From the NCBI RefSeq assembly GCF_000003605.2, contig NW_003143824.1:1695-43481 (forward strand): 41,787 nucleotides of DNA. The letters run 5' to 3'. Position 1 is the stretch's first letter. Every line of letters begins with the position of its first letter. This DNA comes from Saccoglossus kowalevskii. Taxonomy: Eukaryota; Hemichordata; Enteropneusta; Harrimaniidae. The notes beneath the pieces were generated by a model. The model made no database searches, was not told the DNA's origin, and saw nothing but the letters and a program-made list of their open reading frames with translations. This document shows positions 21,228-32,968 of the stretch, piece by piece. The translations under genes were made by a program, and so were the position numbers.

Positions 21228-21378
21228 TCGTCCAATCACAACACGAGTTTCAGTCACGTAATGCGGCAAAACCCGTCACGTGACTGTCCTTATAAAACAA
21301 TTGGTCAACGACTCCATAGGATGTCTTCTCCCACTTGTCCTCCGTTACCCTGATCACGTTTTTTTCAATAAAAATACA
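21228..21378 (+). promoter_or_regulatory. Promoter- or LTR-like cluster
   Basis: In order: GTCCAATCAC (CCAAT box), CACGTAATGCGGC, GTCACGTGAC (palindromic E-box), CTTATAAAAC (TATA box, about 21291) and AATAAA (about 21368). The compact order TATA then AATAAA within about 80 bases is typical of U3-R of a small LTR, but no matching second LTR or coding region is seen. It could be a solo LTR, a promoter for an unannotated RNA, or chance. Confidence 0.25.
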
Positions 21379-21380
21379 TA

Positions 21381-21565
21381 CTGTAAAATACTTTATTTTA
21401 TGGAGTTATCTATGGCTGGGAAATAAATTTTGGCTGTTTTGTATAAAGTATATTTTCACTGTTTTGTTTTGATGAGTCGAACATATAGAGAATAGTGTCT
21501 TTTATTTTCACTGATTGACAACTTCAGCGAAAATTAATTCCAAGTGAAAATAAAGTATTTTACAG
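21381..21565. mobile_element. MITE, CTGTAAAATACTTTATTTT family, copy 3 (185 bp)
   Basis: The terminal inverted repeats CTGTAAAATACTTTATTTT (19 bases) are perfect at both ends and flanked by TA on each side (21379-21380 and 21566-21567). This is the best-preserved member of the family, also at 7693 and 15449. No coding capacity, so a nonautonomous Tc1/mariner-type element mobilised in trans. Confidence 0.88.
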
Positions 21566-21567
21566 TA

Positions 21568-24080
21568 GTTGAAATAATTAATTCCAGTTGCGTGTATTTT
21601 TTTCTCTGTAAGAACACCCTAATTGTTATAATATGATATGTTTGATATAAGTATGTATATTGAGTATGGTATACTGCAGCTACAATGACGAGCTTTTATT
21701 TTTTTATATAACAAGTAAAAACAGTATATAATTTAAATTTATACAATTTTGTTCGAATGTTTGATATAATGCAACGCGTGGGTCGTTGTACACGATTTAA
21801 GATCAATTATACAACGAGGGGTACTGAAGTATTTATGTTGTTGGTACCACAGTCCCCCAACAACTGTGTTGATACGCACGTGTGTGGATTCAGCTGAGGG
21901 TCGCACAGTGATAATTTGCTTCACGAGATCCCACTTTGCGTCATTCCACTATTAAGTTCATTGGTCAACTTACTTGTAATTGTACGCTACTGTGGTTGAA
22001 AATCAATACCTTGAGTGGCGCCATCATTAGACGGTACGTGTCAGAAATATACACGCCCACGCTGTACTTTTCATTTGATTTCAAAACTGCGCGACCTTGC
22101 TCGTGAGTGACTTGTCACTCTTATATGTGAACAATATAAATGCATCGTTGTATTGTGCATTGAATTACAGTAACTGGAGTACGGGGAGTTCATATTTACC
22201 CAGTTTGATTCAGTGTAGTGTACTGGACATGAGGACGTAAGTAAGGCTAAATACTCATAACCCCAAGGATGGCGATGCGCGCTCATTATGTCACATTAAC
22301 GTACATGCAACGTACACTGCCTAGTTCCGTCGTGAATTGATACGCAGCATAACAATTAGAGGATTATTTCGTTGAATTGAATATTCCTGCTGTAACTCGT
22401 TCCATGAAGTCATATCCGACAATCTTTGCTTAATCGATACACTTTCTGTCGAGCATTCGTCTATTAACGAGATTCACAGCTTCACGCTGCCACTCAAGAT
22501 GCAACCGTCGTCGCTAAAACTACTGGACAGATAGTTTATTTATAAATCCGTTGCGATTATTTTCGTTGTAACTGGTGTGTAATATTCACCACACGAAAGC
22601 ACTTTAAAGGATATATTCTGTAGCCACTTTAAAGTGAGTCTTTGAAAGGCTCTGGGAAGCAGAAATATTCGATACAACAAATAGTAGGAACACTTGAAGT
22701 CATTCTATCGCAACACAGGTTCTGAGTAAGAGGACACTGCACGTTAAGACGTGAGTATAACATAAATCAAATTAATAGTTCTCGCACTGGAACTTTAAGT
22801 GCTACACACCGATACCACGCTGTTCAAAATTTATTGATTATTCGTCAAAATTATTATTTGTATTTATATATTTTTTCACTGTAAATCCGCGCTCATTACA
22901 CACCATTTTGAGCCCCCTTTTTGAGAACAGTGGCGTGAAACGTTGCCGAGGTAGTTTCGTGAGTGTTCGTATTTTGCCAGTATATGTCAAATATGCGACA
23001 GTGATATTTTCAAAATGGGATCAGTAACGTGGTTATATACGTTTCCTCTCCACACTGTTTCTGTCACGTGATATTCATGGCTCCACCACACAAATTATAC
23101 CGTACAATTGAGTCCCAATTTAACGGACGCGCACACAATGTCAGAACACGTCATTTGCGGTGAAAAACGAATACCATGTAATACGCAACATTTACCAAAA
23201 GTGAGCATCATATTTAGATTTGATAGTATAGCAATATAGCAGCAATAAAATTAAACAAATGTAAATGAAATATACAATCATGATCAGTTCAAAAAAAAAA
23301 ATCGGGTTAGCTATAATATCAGTGTAGGCGACGAGTTTTAGATATTGGAAATATATATGAATAGTATACTCACTTGATATGTGTCGCACTCCATTTACGT
23401 AAGTAATGATCACAATGGCACATTGTATTCCGAATTCAGTATTAAAAATAATTGAAGATTTATCTAAAACATTCTACAAAATAATTATTATTTATTTGTT
23501 TGTTTGCTCGTGTGCATAAGATTTGATTGTCGATATGGAGAGTGGATGTGAACAAGTACGAAATGATTTATTATCCGTAAACAGTTAATGGTCGGTTACA
23601 ATAATGATAGGAATGATTTGTAGCTCCCACGAGAAGCAAGTTCATTTGGCCAAGTTATATATTATCGTAAAGCATCATGACAGGGGAATATATATACGCA
23701 ACTATTGTCATCCATCGATACATCTCTCTTATAATTATAATAAGAACTAATCTGTTGCTGTGCAAGGTGACTACTTCGGTCCTTGCGTGTCACTGTTATC
23801 ACCTCAGACTTGGTCAAATGTTCCAGGTTGGAAGGTCGCTTGCAAAAACTGTACTTTTTGGCACAGAGTCGTGTTCCAAGTTGTATGACCAGCTTCCTAC
23901 TGTGCTTTCGGCGATAACCAGGTATGGTCGAAAACGCTTACCACTGGACCTTAATTAATAGGATACAATATTCGCAATCTGTAGATATTGAGTGTACGAT
24001 TGCTATATGTGTTTTAGTTGTGAAATATGTGTTTATTAGTCACACTGCACTGACTGTATCTTGATAAAATTACCCATTAA
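21568..24080. other. Intergenic, no gene recognised
   Basis: No supported gene. A perfect 12-base palindrome CACTTTAAAGTG lies at 22625-22636, with a further CACTTTAAAG at 22600-22609. Open frames here are short and without family character. Confidence 0.45.
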
Positions 24081-24967
24081 GGTAGAGATGTAGTTTACCA
24101 GACAGGTATTTTAATTAGTTAATTAGGAAACCAAGATGACCTCCATTGTCCACAAAACTATACATTTTCGGAAAGCTTATTGTATGCATTTTAAAATTTT
24201 GTTAGTATTTTTTTGTTATGGAGACTGTAGTTTGAAATATGCACAAAAACGTGCTTTTTTGGTCAAAAGTGATTTAAAAAAAATTAGCTTCTAAACCATG
24301 CTTTTGTTTCCTGTCAAAATTGGTTTATGGGTACATCTGTTTACTATGCAGACAGTGCCGTCTTGAAAGCTGTCTACCAGTTGTCAATTTTGCAGGGCAA
24401 CAGCTCAAATGTCACTACTTTTATGCATAAATTAACACCCAGACTAGCCTGTTGTAACACTGTTCAACCAAAAACAATGCCCGACGGCGTTTTGAAGATA
24501 AACACATTGTCAATCATTTGTGAAAATTTCAAAACAAAAGGTCAAAGCGTCTAGGAGCTATTTTTTTTCTGTTCTGGGACGTGCACTAAAAAGAAGCTGA
24601 GATAATTGCTAATTTGCATAACAATTCACTCAGTAAGAAGTTTGATAATGCTCATAATTAAAATGGCTGTAACAGTTTCAAATTTAAATGTATTATCGTT
24701 CTGTTAAAAGTTAAATATAGTGCATAATATGGAGATCCCGTCATTTCTTTTTTCACCGTGTTTCTTTTTTATTACTTGTGTACAGCCTTGCTAAGTATTC
24801 AAAAGAGATAATGTTTGCACCTGTTATCTATATTTTAAAATCGTTTTTTGAGTATGTTCCACTATTCACAATTATACAAAACTTTAACAGTAGCCAAGAC
24901 TGTTTGAATAATAAAAAGCAAAAAAAACAAATTCACTCCCAAGTGCCCACGAAACTGCATCTCTACC
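24081..24967. mobile_element. TTAA-flanked nonautonomous DNA transposon (887 bp)
   Basis: GGTAGAGATGTAGTTT follows TTAA (24077-24080) and AAACTGCATCTCTACC precedes TTAA (24968-24971). The 16-base inverted ends differ at one position. TTAA target duplication is the hallmark of piggyBac-type elements, although the outer GGTA differs from the usual CCY start. The interior has only short frames and no transposase, so it would need a partner element. Confidence 0.72.
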
Positions 24968-24993
24968 TTAATTGTCTTTTTTGAAGTTTGTAC

Positions 24994-25009
24994 ATATATA
25001 TATATATAT
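24994..25009 (+). repeat. (AT)n microsatellite
   Basis: Alternating A and T for about 16 bases, immediately after the TTAA-flanked element. Confidence 0.8.
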
Positions 25010-26197
25010 TAGGACTTTATGTAGTAGTGCTGTGTTGGCGATGCGAGATTGCAACTTGTTCGTATAATGTAATTACCGAGCAACACGGAATAGTCACTCT
25101 GTGAAACACGCTGATAATCCTATTTAGTCTGTAGAAATCAGAAACCATGACGAATTGAAGTCGTCTCGTAATGAAACGTTGCGATGGGGAAGAATACTAA
25201 TCTACCTTGTCTCAATGTCATCAGACTTACAATTCTGCATTTCTAGAATGAGTTAATACATCGCCTGACATACAAGTGACATGTGTATGCGTATGCAAAT
25301 ATCGCGTACAGTCACCGGCCAAGCGCCTATACCGGGTGATATTGAAATGACTGCAGAAGTTACATAATGTTGATTTTCATACGTTTATTTTTGTATTGTA
25401 TTACAGTCCGTGACTTTGACGTTGTATGCCATTATACAATATTTACATGCAAGTCTGCTTTTTCTAAATGATGTTCATTTTCATTACCTCAACGCTGTGG
25501 CGCCGTTTCAAAACCTGATACGAATATGTAATTATAAGCAAACTGGAGATTCTTTATATACCGTATAATTATAATTGAATGTTAAAAAATGGAAACTAAG
25601 TGATTCTAAATATATCCAACTTGTTCGTCATGGATATACATACGCACATAGCAGTGTCCTTATGTGTCGAAATCATTGCCATGTATCGAAACCATGTGGA
25701 AGAGGGACATTTTTATATACAAGCTTCCCGTTAGAGCCTACACTGTTACTGCGTCTGATCTGTAACCGCGTCTGACGTAAATATGACGTACATTTTACAA
25801 AGGCGTCTGCAACATATTTGAACATGCCGCGCCGTATGACGTTTTACGTGTCGTAACGGCTGAATTCTATTTATTTTACGATTGAATCAATTGCGACTAT
25901 TCGTTATATAAACTATTGTACGAATAAATGGAAGCATTTGTTTTATTCCTCTCTGGATGGCAGCATATTCCAGACCGTGTAATGACGCTCGTAAGGACGT
26001 CTGAAAAGAATGTAGAAATCGAATTCTATTATGTGTAGTAATGCTGGCTATATGGATATCATCTATGATAACTTTGTAATGTTATTTTAATTAACAAAAA
26101 TAAAAACAAAACTACAGAGATAATTGTCTTCAATCGTAAGAAAATACATATACATGACTATCCCACAGGGAGTTGCCCATGCTCGCTTCCACAACGA
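25010..26197. other. Intergenic, no gene recognised
   Basis: No feature could be supported in this stretch. Confidence 0.45.
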
Positions 26198-27895
26198 CTT
26201 GCTACACACCGTCAATCATTAAAAAAGCCAGATTTCTATCATTTGGATCAATATAAAAAGGTTAAGGCAGCTAAGAAGATATGAATAAAATAAGGAATTA
26301 AGGTGTATCGTATTTGCAAACTTATCTTTTTGAATTATTTCTGCCGATTGGATATTAACAGTTAAATCCCAAGAAACAAGTAATATATACGGTTTGTTCA
26401 ATTAGATGTAAGTTTATATACATTCAATGGCCTCTTCTGTAAAGTAATAACTAGCTAAAGTATTATGACTGCATACATTTATACATAATTTCATTTGCAG
26501 TGTATATATAATATTTTGGGATGTGTTTTGATTAAATTATTAGTCTTGACGACGATCTACCCCATTGTGTGCCTCCGTATGTAAGTGACTATATTTACCA
26601 TATTGAATTTTCAGAAAAAACGTGCCACTTCATTTTGAGACATTTGCGTTAGTTTGTTTTGAAACATAGGTGAGACGATTGCCATATATAGTCCTGGCAA
26701 ATTTGTTGCATAAAACGTGTTGACTTTATATGTATAACCTGGTTGTATGCTATTCTTAAAAGTACAAAATTAATTGATTACAATTATATCTACACGTTTG
26801 TTCAGTCATTGTGGGAATTTTTGTATCATTGTTGTCATACGCATTGTGGGGATCAGAGTCGTCCCTGTCTGAGAAAGTGTATTGATTTTAATTAAAGTGA
26901 ATACCGGTGATCGACGACCAAACTGTTCAATTATGCAGTGTTGACCTGTACGGTGGAATACATGCTTGACTAAGAATCACGTGTTCAACTAATTGCATTA
27001 TATTCCCGTATAGCATTATCCGATTAAACGATATTCTTTCGTTTTAATGACTGTATATTCCAATAAATAATGACCCGTTCTAATTATATAAAAATGTTTA
27101 AAGAACACCATGTACATTGCATAATTTAATTGGATTTGCCATAACTGGCAATCAGATTCTCTAAATTATTCACGAGTTTTGAGCAACAATTACTCGATGA
27201 GATTTTTCACTATAACTCTCATTATTTTCGTAAAATTTTTAATTTAATTATATAACATGACGTTTGGCCATATCCAGAATTAATTATAGAGTACTATTCC
27301 ATCTTAGATAAAATACTTGACATTGGCGGATGTACACGGATGCCATTTCGTCCAATTTCCAAACTCATTACGATTTTATCACCCGCTGAAACAAATATGC
27401 GAACAAACATATACATGTTGACGCGCACGTTGTTTGTTCATTACAATCCGTGGAAGACACAAGGCGACAAAGTTATGTGTTATATAACATGGAAGGACGT
27501 CTGCACTCTTACCCCATTAAGCATTAGTAGCAATTGCATCTATTGTGCAGTTCACACGAAATTGATACTATCTGTACTAAGGACTGTTTATATGTAAAAC
27601 ATGTCCCTGGGTCATGTGCCCATCGATCAATGCCAACAACAATCACTAGAAACCTTTAAACACAGTAATTCATCAGTACACGTTTTCCCAGAGGTCAATT
27701 AACTTGTGTCTATGATTGCACCAATACGGAGAATTGCCGTGGGACGAACATAAAAATAACTGCTACAGCATTTTGTCGGTTTCAATGTCACGAGACATGT
27801 TTGGTCGAATACGTTAGTAAATCATTTATCTTGCAGTTTATTTATTTAATAGTCCTCTGAATGTATATCTATGATTGGTTCAATTTCAAATATCG
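26198..27895 (+). repeat. Long inverted repeat, left arm
   Basis: The reverse complement matches 31918-32968 in collinear blocks. Outer end: ACTTGCTACACACCG (26200) against its complement near 32957. 26293-26352 pairs with 32818-32876. About 27250-27710 pairs with 32092-32640, including near-identical ATGTGTTATATAACATGGAA. 27770-27890 pairs with 31920-32035. About 800 bases (roughly 26400-27150) have no counterpart in the right arm, so they were inserted here or deleted there. Short frames conserved between arms contain frameshifts, so no intact gene is claimed. Confidence 0.8.
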
Positions 27896-30800
27896 TATAT
27901 ACGAGCCATGCACGCACGACTTTGATAACAATAACAGCAAGATATAAGTCAATCAGAAACTTGCAAAATCAGGCATTAACATGAATAAATTTACATGTCG
28001 CTAATAAAACAGTGCCACACTATGAATATTGTAACTTTTGGTAGATTCATAATTTCTTAGAATACGTCGAATACAAATAAAAAAGCGTGATTATAAATAA
28101 AGCATCAATTTACAAAGATGATAAAAACCTAAAAAAAATATAATTAATTATATAAATGAAAAGGTGAAATAAAACACGAAGATTAATGTAAAACCCACAC
28201 GTAATCAAACAATCCATACTACATTTTTCAGTCTGTATACCTATTCAAGATAGTTACGCACTAAACATATATCTCATATGAGATAAGTATAAGTGATTGT
28301 CGATGATCAGTATTACAGTTATTCGCACGGGACCCACCAATGATTTGTGATGTCATTAGCGTCATGGACCCCGCAACTAAATAAATTATCTGCAACCAAA
28401 CTACCAAGGCGGTTTACATGCAAAATGGAAATGACATACCAAACCATAGATATATTAACAAAAGTCGAAAAAGAACAACAAATACAAGCACACAATATAG
28501 TCAGCAAGTTACATCAGAAACACCAGCGACTTTTAAACAGTTTGATCAATATTTTGGCCAATATTTTTATCAATACTTTGGCCAAAATGTCAAAATGTCA
28601 ATTATGAAATACAATTTACGGTAAGTAGATTAAATATCGCTACATAATTGTTAAGTCTCGGGATCGATGTTGAGTTCGGTTTCGTGTTCCGATAAATCGA
28701 TTCTATATTCAACGTGACTAGTCAGCAACTGGGACGAAATCATTTTTAAGAGACATAACGTTGTGGCCGCATAAGTGTATTATAATGCTTCCAAATTCCA
28801 TTCCATGTTTAATTATAAGGCATTGCGAATCAGAGTCGCTGTGAAACGTACACCGTTCGTGAATGACGGACCGACCAGCCGTTCACATGTTCGCAATTCT
28901 TTATTGGCTGTATTTTACGAGAATTTACGAGAATATTTTCGACGTTTCAGTGCGTGAATAAGAAGAAAATCAGGTAATTGGTAATTTGTTTCAAAAGCGT
29001 CTATTTTTATTTGACATTACTTAAAATTTCGACAGAATTTGAGTTCAATGATGTATATTGTGAACTATCAGGAACAAAATGTCGACCAAATTGCACGTCG
29101 GCATTCGCCAGTGATGAGAAGGACGCCATCAACCATACGCAACTTACTCATCATCGCAGTGCTGAATTATAAACTATATAATACGAAATCTTCTTTTAAA
29201 ACTAGGATTGTGAACATTTTAGTATTTTTTGTGTAGCTCTCTTGTTTCATTCCTATTTTTAAAAAGCACACTGTACGGTCTTGTTCGATCCCGTCCCGGG
29301 GTCACAATACTCAGTATCATTATTATTAGCATTTGAAAAATAACGTATACATTTGGTATTTCGTGATTGGAAGTATATCATGTCTGTCCTCTGAATAAGT
29401 GTAATTTATGTAGGCGCCATTTTGTTTTGCCAACAGCGCCAATTAACGCCGCTTCTTGCACAGTCGTTCGTTTTTATCTACTCACGAAATGCAAATTTTG
29501 CTTGCCCTGGTTTTGGTTTTACTGCTTTCATCTCAAATACAATACAAAATTAAATTATCATTAGCGTTTAAAATTCATAATCTTGCTGTATTAATTGTTC
29601 GTCGCATTTACATTGTTAGGCCGAGAAAAAAAATTTTCCTTTTTCATTTCGGCGGCCTTTTTTTTCTTCTTGGAATTGTTTTTTTAATCTAAGTTTAATT
29701 TGTTGATGGTAGTCTTACTGACTGAATAAAGAAATTGTATTTGTCAAGATAAATAAAGCGAATGAATTTTCTTTTGTTACATCTTTGTGATTATTTTTTG
29801 TCTGTATCGTGAGCCTGAACTCGGAAGTGTCGTAAACATGGACAACGCAATCAATTAGGAAAGGGATTCTGAAATTGAGATATGTAAACAAACCAGGGTC
29901 CTACATTTTCAACATAAACTATTATTCCTGGTAATGTTCATTAATAGTTATCTATGTTTACATCTGGTGCTAGTATATGTATTACAAATGACGTAGATGC
30001 AGCATACTCTTGGATTTGTATCTTCTATTGGACAGGCCATATGTCCTATGCGACTTCAGATGTGTCCAAGATTATTTCTACATTCTATATAGCACACTAG
30101 TTCTTCTACATTACTTTTTATGTCCTTAAAGATGCACCATTTTTTTCTCGAACACGTTTTTACGACCTATATGACCGTCACTAGGGCTATGATATCATAT
30201 ACGACTTTGTAGCCATAAATACAATGTATACTGAATACTAATCTAAATTAGAAGCTCAAAAATAAAAAAATAAATTACATAACACATGAGTTGTTATGAA
30301 AGTTAATCTTTATGTTTATAAAATGTATTTTAGAAACCTAAGAAATATAAGATTTTAACTTTTATACATTCCGATAAAATTCTTAATAAGTCAAAGGACA
30401 CTGTTTTTTTTTATCTAAACTCCTTGTATAATATTTTTATCAATTTATTAAAACAACGGTTTCCAATATTAAAAATAATACCTGCGTTACATTATTGTTT
30501 CACTATTTCTCGTTTTAGAATTTTGTCCTATTTCTAAATATTTAGAAAAGCGATTATTTAAAAAAAAACATTTCATACTAAAGAAAAATTAGATAATGTG
30601 CTCACATTAACAAGAACTCGACATAATTTTGTTTTCTCAAATCTTCAGTCATCCTGATACAAATGTCTTTGATAATGATTTCTTTACTTGTATTTTGTTT
30701 CCTATACAAATGTTGTTGATAGAAATATGACTGGGTATTTTATTTTAATTTCAACTATGCTTGTAATCCGCTTTGGTTGCAGACAACTTTGATTTCGCCA

Positions 30801-31917
30801 ATCTTAGTACCGTGGTCCATTCCTTGAGCTGATTTTCACTGCCAATCACCTCACAAAACACTGTTGAATCAGTTTTGAATAACTGGCACATTTTGATCAA
30901 AATGAACTTTTTTATATTTTATAGAATACATAAGTATAATTATTTTAGAAATATGACTGGGTATTTTATTTTAATTTCAACTATGCTTGTAATCCGCTTT
31001 GGTTGCAGACAACTTTGATTTCGCCATTCTTAGTACCGTGGTCCATTCCTTGAGCTAATTTTCACTCGTCTGCCAATCACCTCACAAAACACTGTTGAAT
31101 CAGTTTTGAATAACTGGCACATTTTGATCAAAATGAACTTTTTTATATTTTATAGAATACATAAGTATAATTATTTTATGAAAATGTCAGAGTTCTGTCA
31201 TAAATGGAACATGCTTAAAACAGTGATTGAAATTAAAAACCCTCATTTTTGGGATGACTAAATTTGCACATTCCCATGTATTTTAAATAATTAATATATC
31301 ACGCAGTCAAGTGTGAAATAGTTTTAGAACATCCTTAGAAGCTTACCTATCATCAACAATTTACTGATCGTTAAATCATAGTCACAATTCAAAAACAAAA
31401 TGAGATGTAACACATATGAACATAACAGTCATAGGAATTAGTGTTAAATTCATTCATTCATTCTAAAGATCTAAATGTACAAAACTATCACATTTTACTA
31501 GTCAAAATGCAAAAAAAAATTCTATAAAAATAATGTGGTAACTATTTCACTTTCTTCAAAGTACTGATTTGAGTCTTCAACATAGAATTTATTTACTTAG
31601 CAGTAACATGACCATATTTCTGATTAGTGTACATTATGAGCTTTCAGAAAATGTATAGTTTGATGTGGCTTCTTCTATGAAAATAATTATTGTGGATTAT
31701 ATTTCCTGAAAACTTCTATTACATCCTTGAATCGAAGGGAGCTTTGAATCAGTCAAATTGTGCCAAACGTTAACACTGTTGTCTATTAATTGAACAGATC
31801 CATTGCCAACTTTAGGTACGATGGGGCAAAGTTACTTATGGTTGAATTCGTCAACATGTGTTTCTTTTTCTACTATTCAAATGCGCACTTAAAAACTATA
31901 AGTTAGGATTCAGTAAT
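27896..31917. other. Spacer of the inverted repeat, no gene recognised
   Basis: About 4 kb of AT-rich sequence between the inverted arms. It contains a 16-base perfect palindrome TATCTCATATGAGATA (28270-28285), a short ATCAATA(T/C)TTTGGCCAA duplication (about 28545-28585), and the 226-bp tandem duplication at 30721-31177. No transposase, polymerase, integrase or other recognisable protein was found. Confidence 0.5.
30721..31177 (+). repeat. 226-bp tandem duplication, near identical
   Basis: The copies start AGAAATATGACTGGGTATTT at 30721 and 30947. They differ by a few substitutions (CAATCTT/CATTCTT, GCTGATT/GCTAATT) and by a five-base CGTCT insertion in copy 2 (TTCACTCGTCTGCC). The near identity implies a recent event or continuing homogenisation. 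No protein. Confidence 0.95.
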
Positions 31918-32968
31918 ATTTGAAATCGAACCAGTCAAAGATATACATCTGGAAAACTATAAAGTACAATGGAAGATAGATGATTACTAACGTATTCGAC
32001 CAAATATGCCACGTAACTTTGAAACCCTCAAATGTTATAGCGGTCATTTTATATTCAAGCCACATCAATTCAACGGTGCACCCATACGTGAAAAGTAATT
32101 GACCTCTGGGAAGATGTGTACTAATAAATTACTGTGTTGAAGTGTTCCTGGTGATTGTTGTTGACATTTGATCGATTGGTACATGACCCCGGGACATGTT
32201 GTTACATTGAAGCGCACGTACTCCGTTTACGTTGGCATTCTGTTCAAACCTGCTTAATATAGATAGTTCGTGTGAATTAAACACTAAAGTGAAATTGCTA
32301 CTAATGCGTAATGGGGTAAGTGTGCAGATGTCCTTCCATGTTATATAACACATAACTATGTATACAATGTTTTAACTCTGGGCTACTCTAATAGTATTCA
32401 TCTTATGACATGTGTCTTCCAAGGATTGCACAGAACCGAAAATATGTTCACCAACAACGTGCGCATGAGCATTATTGTTTGCAAGAGTTATTTCAGCGGG
32501 GTGTTAAAATCGTAACCAGTTTGTAAATTAGAAAAATTGGCATCCAAGTAAAATCGCGAATGTCAAATATTTTATCTAAGATATGCATACTCTCTAGTTT
32601 AGCAATATTCAAATATTTCGAGTATGGCCGAACTTCATGTGATATAATTAAAATGATAATTGTACCGAAAATAAAGATAGTCATAGAAAACAAATCTGCG
32701 TTTAGCAATTAGTAGTTATAGTTCAAAATACGTGAATAGTCCATAGAAACCAGCGACTGTACATTCTATTAAGAAAACCGTACACATTACTTTCCTTTAT
32801 CGTCAAGGTTTATAATATTCAATCGGCAGCAATATTCAAAAACGATAAGTTTGCAAATACGATACACCTTAATTGGTTATTTTATATCGGCTTATATCCG
32901 CCGTAATCCTTTTGTAATGACGCAAAATGAAAAATAATCTGGCGTTTTTAATGATTGGCGGTGTGTAG
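31918..32968 (-). repeat. Long inverted repeat, right arm
   Basis: Reverse-complement partner of 26198-27895 (collinear matches listed there). By eye the best blocks are about 75-90% identical; there are small indels and an absent 800-base section. The outer end reads TACTTGCTACACACCG on the minus strand. Total span of the inverted structure is about 6.8 kb. Confidence 0.8.

Noticed and set aside
28347-28624. Overlapping plus-strand frames with coiled or Gln/Tyr-rich character in the inverted-repeat spacer
   Set aside because: Both arise from an AT-rich stretch with a short ATTTTGGCCAAT-type duplication, overlap each other in different frames, and match no family.
29281-29306. GTTCGATCCC string resembling a tRNA T-arm / Pol III B box
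   Set aside because: No matching A box, acceptor stem or anticodon arm could be found upstream, so neither a tRNA nor a tRNA-derived SINE is supported.
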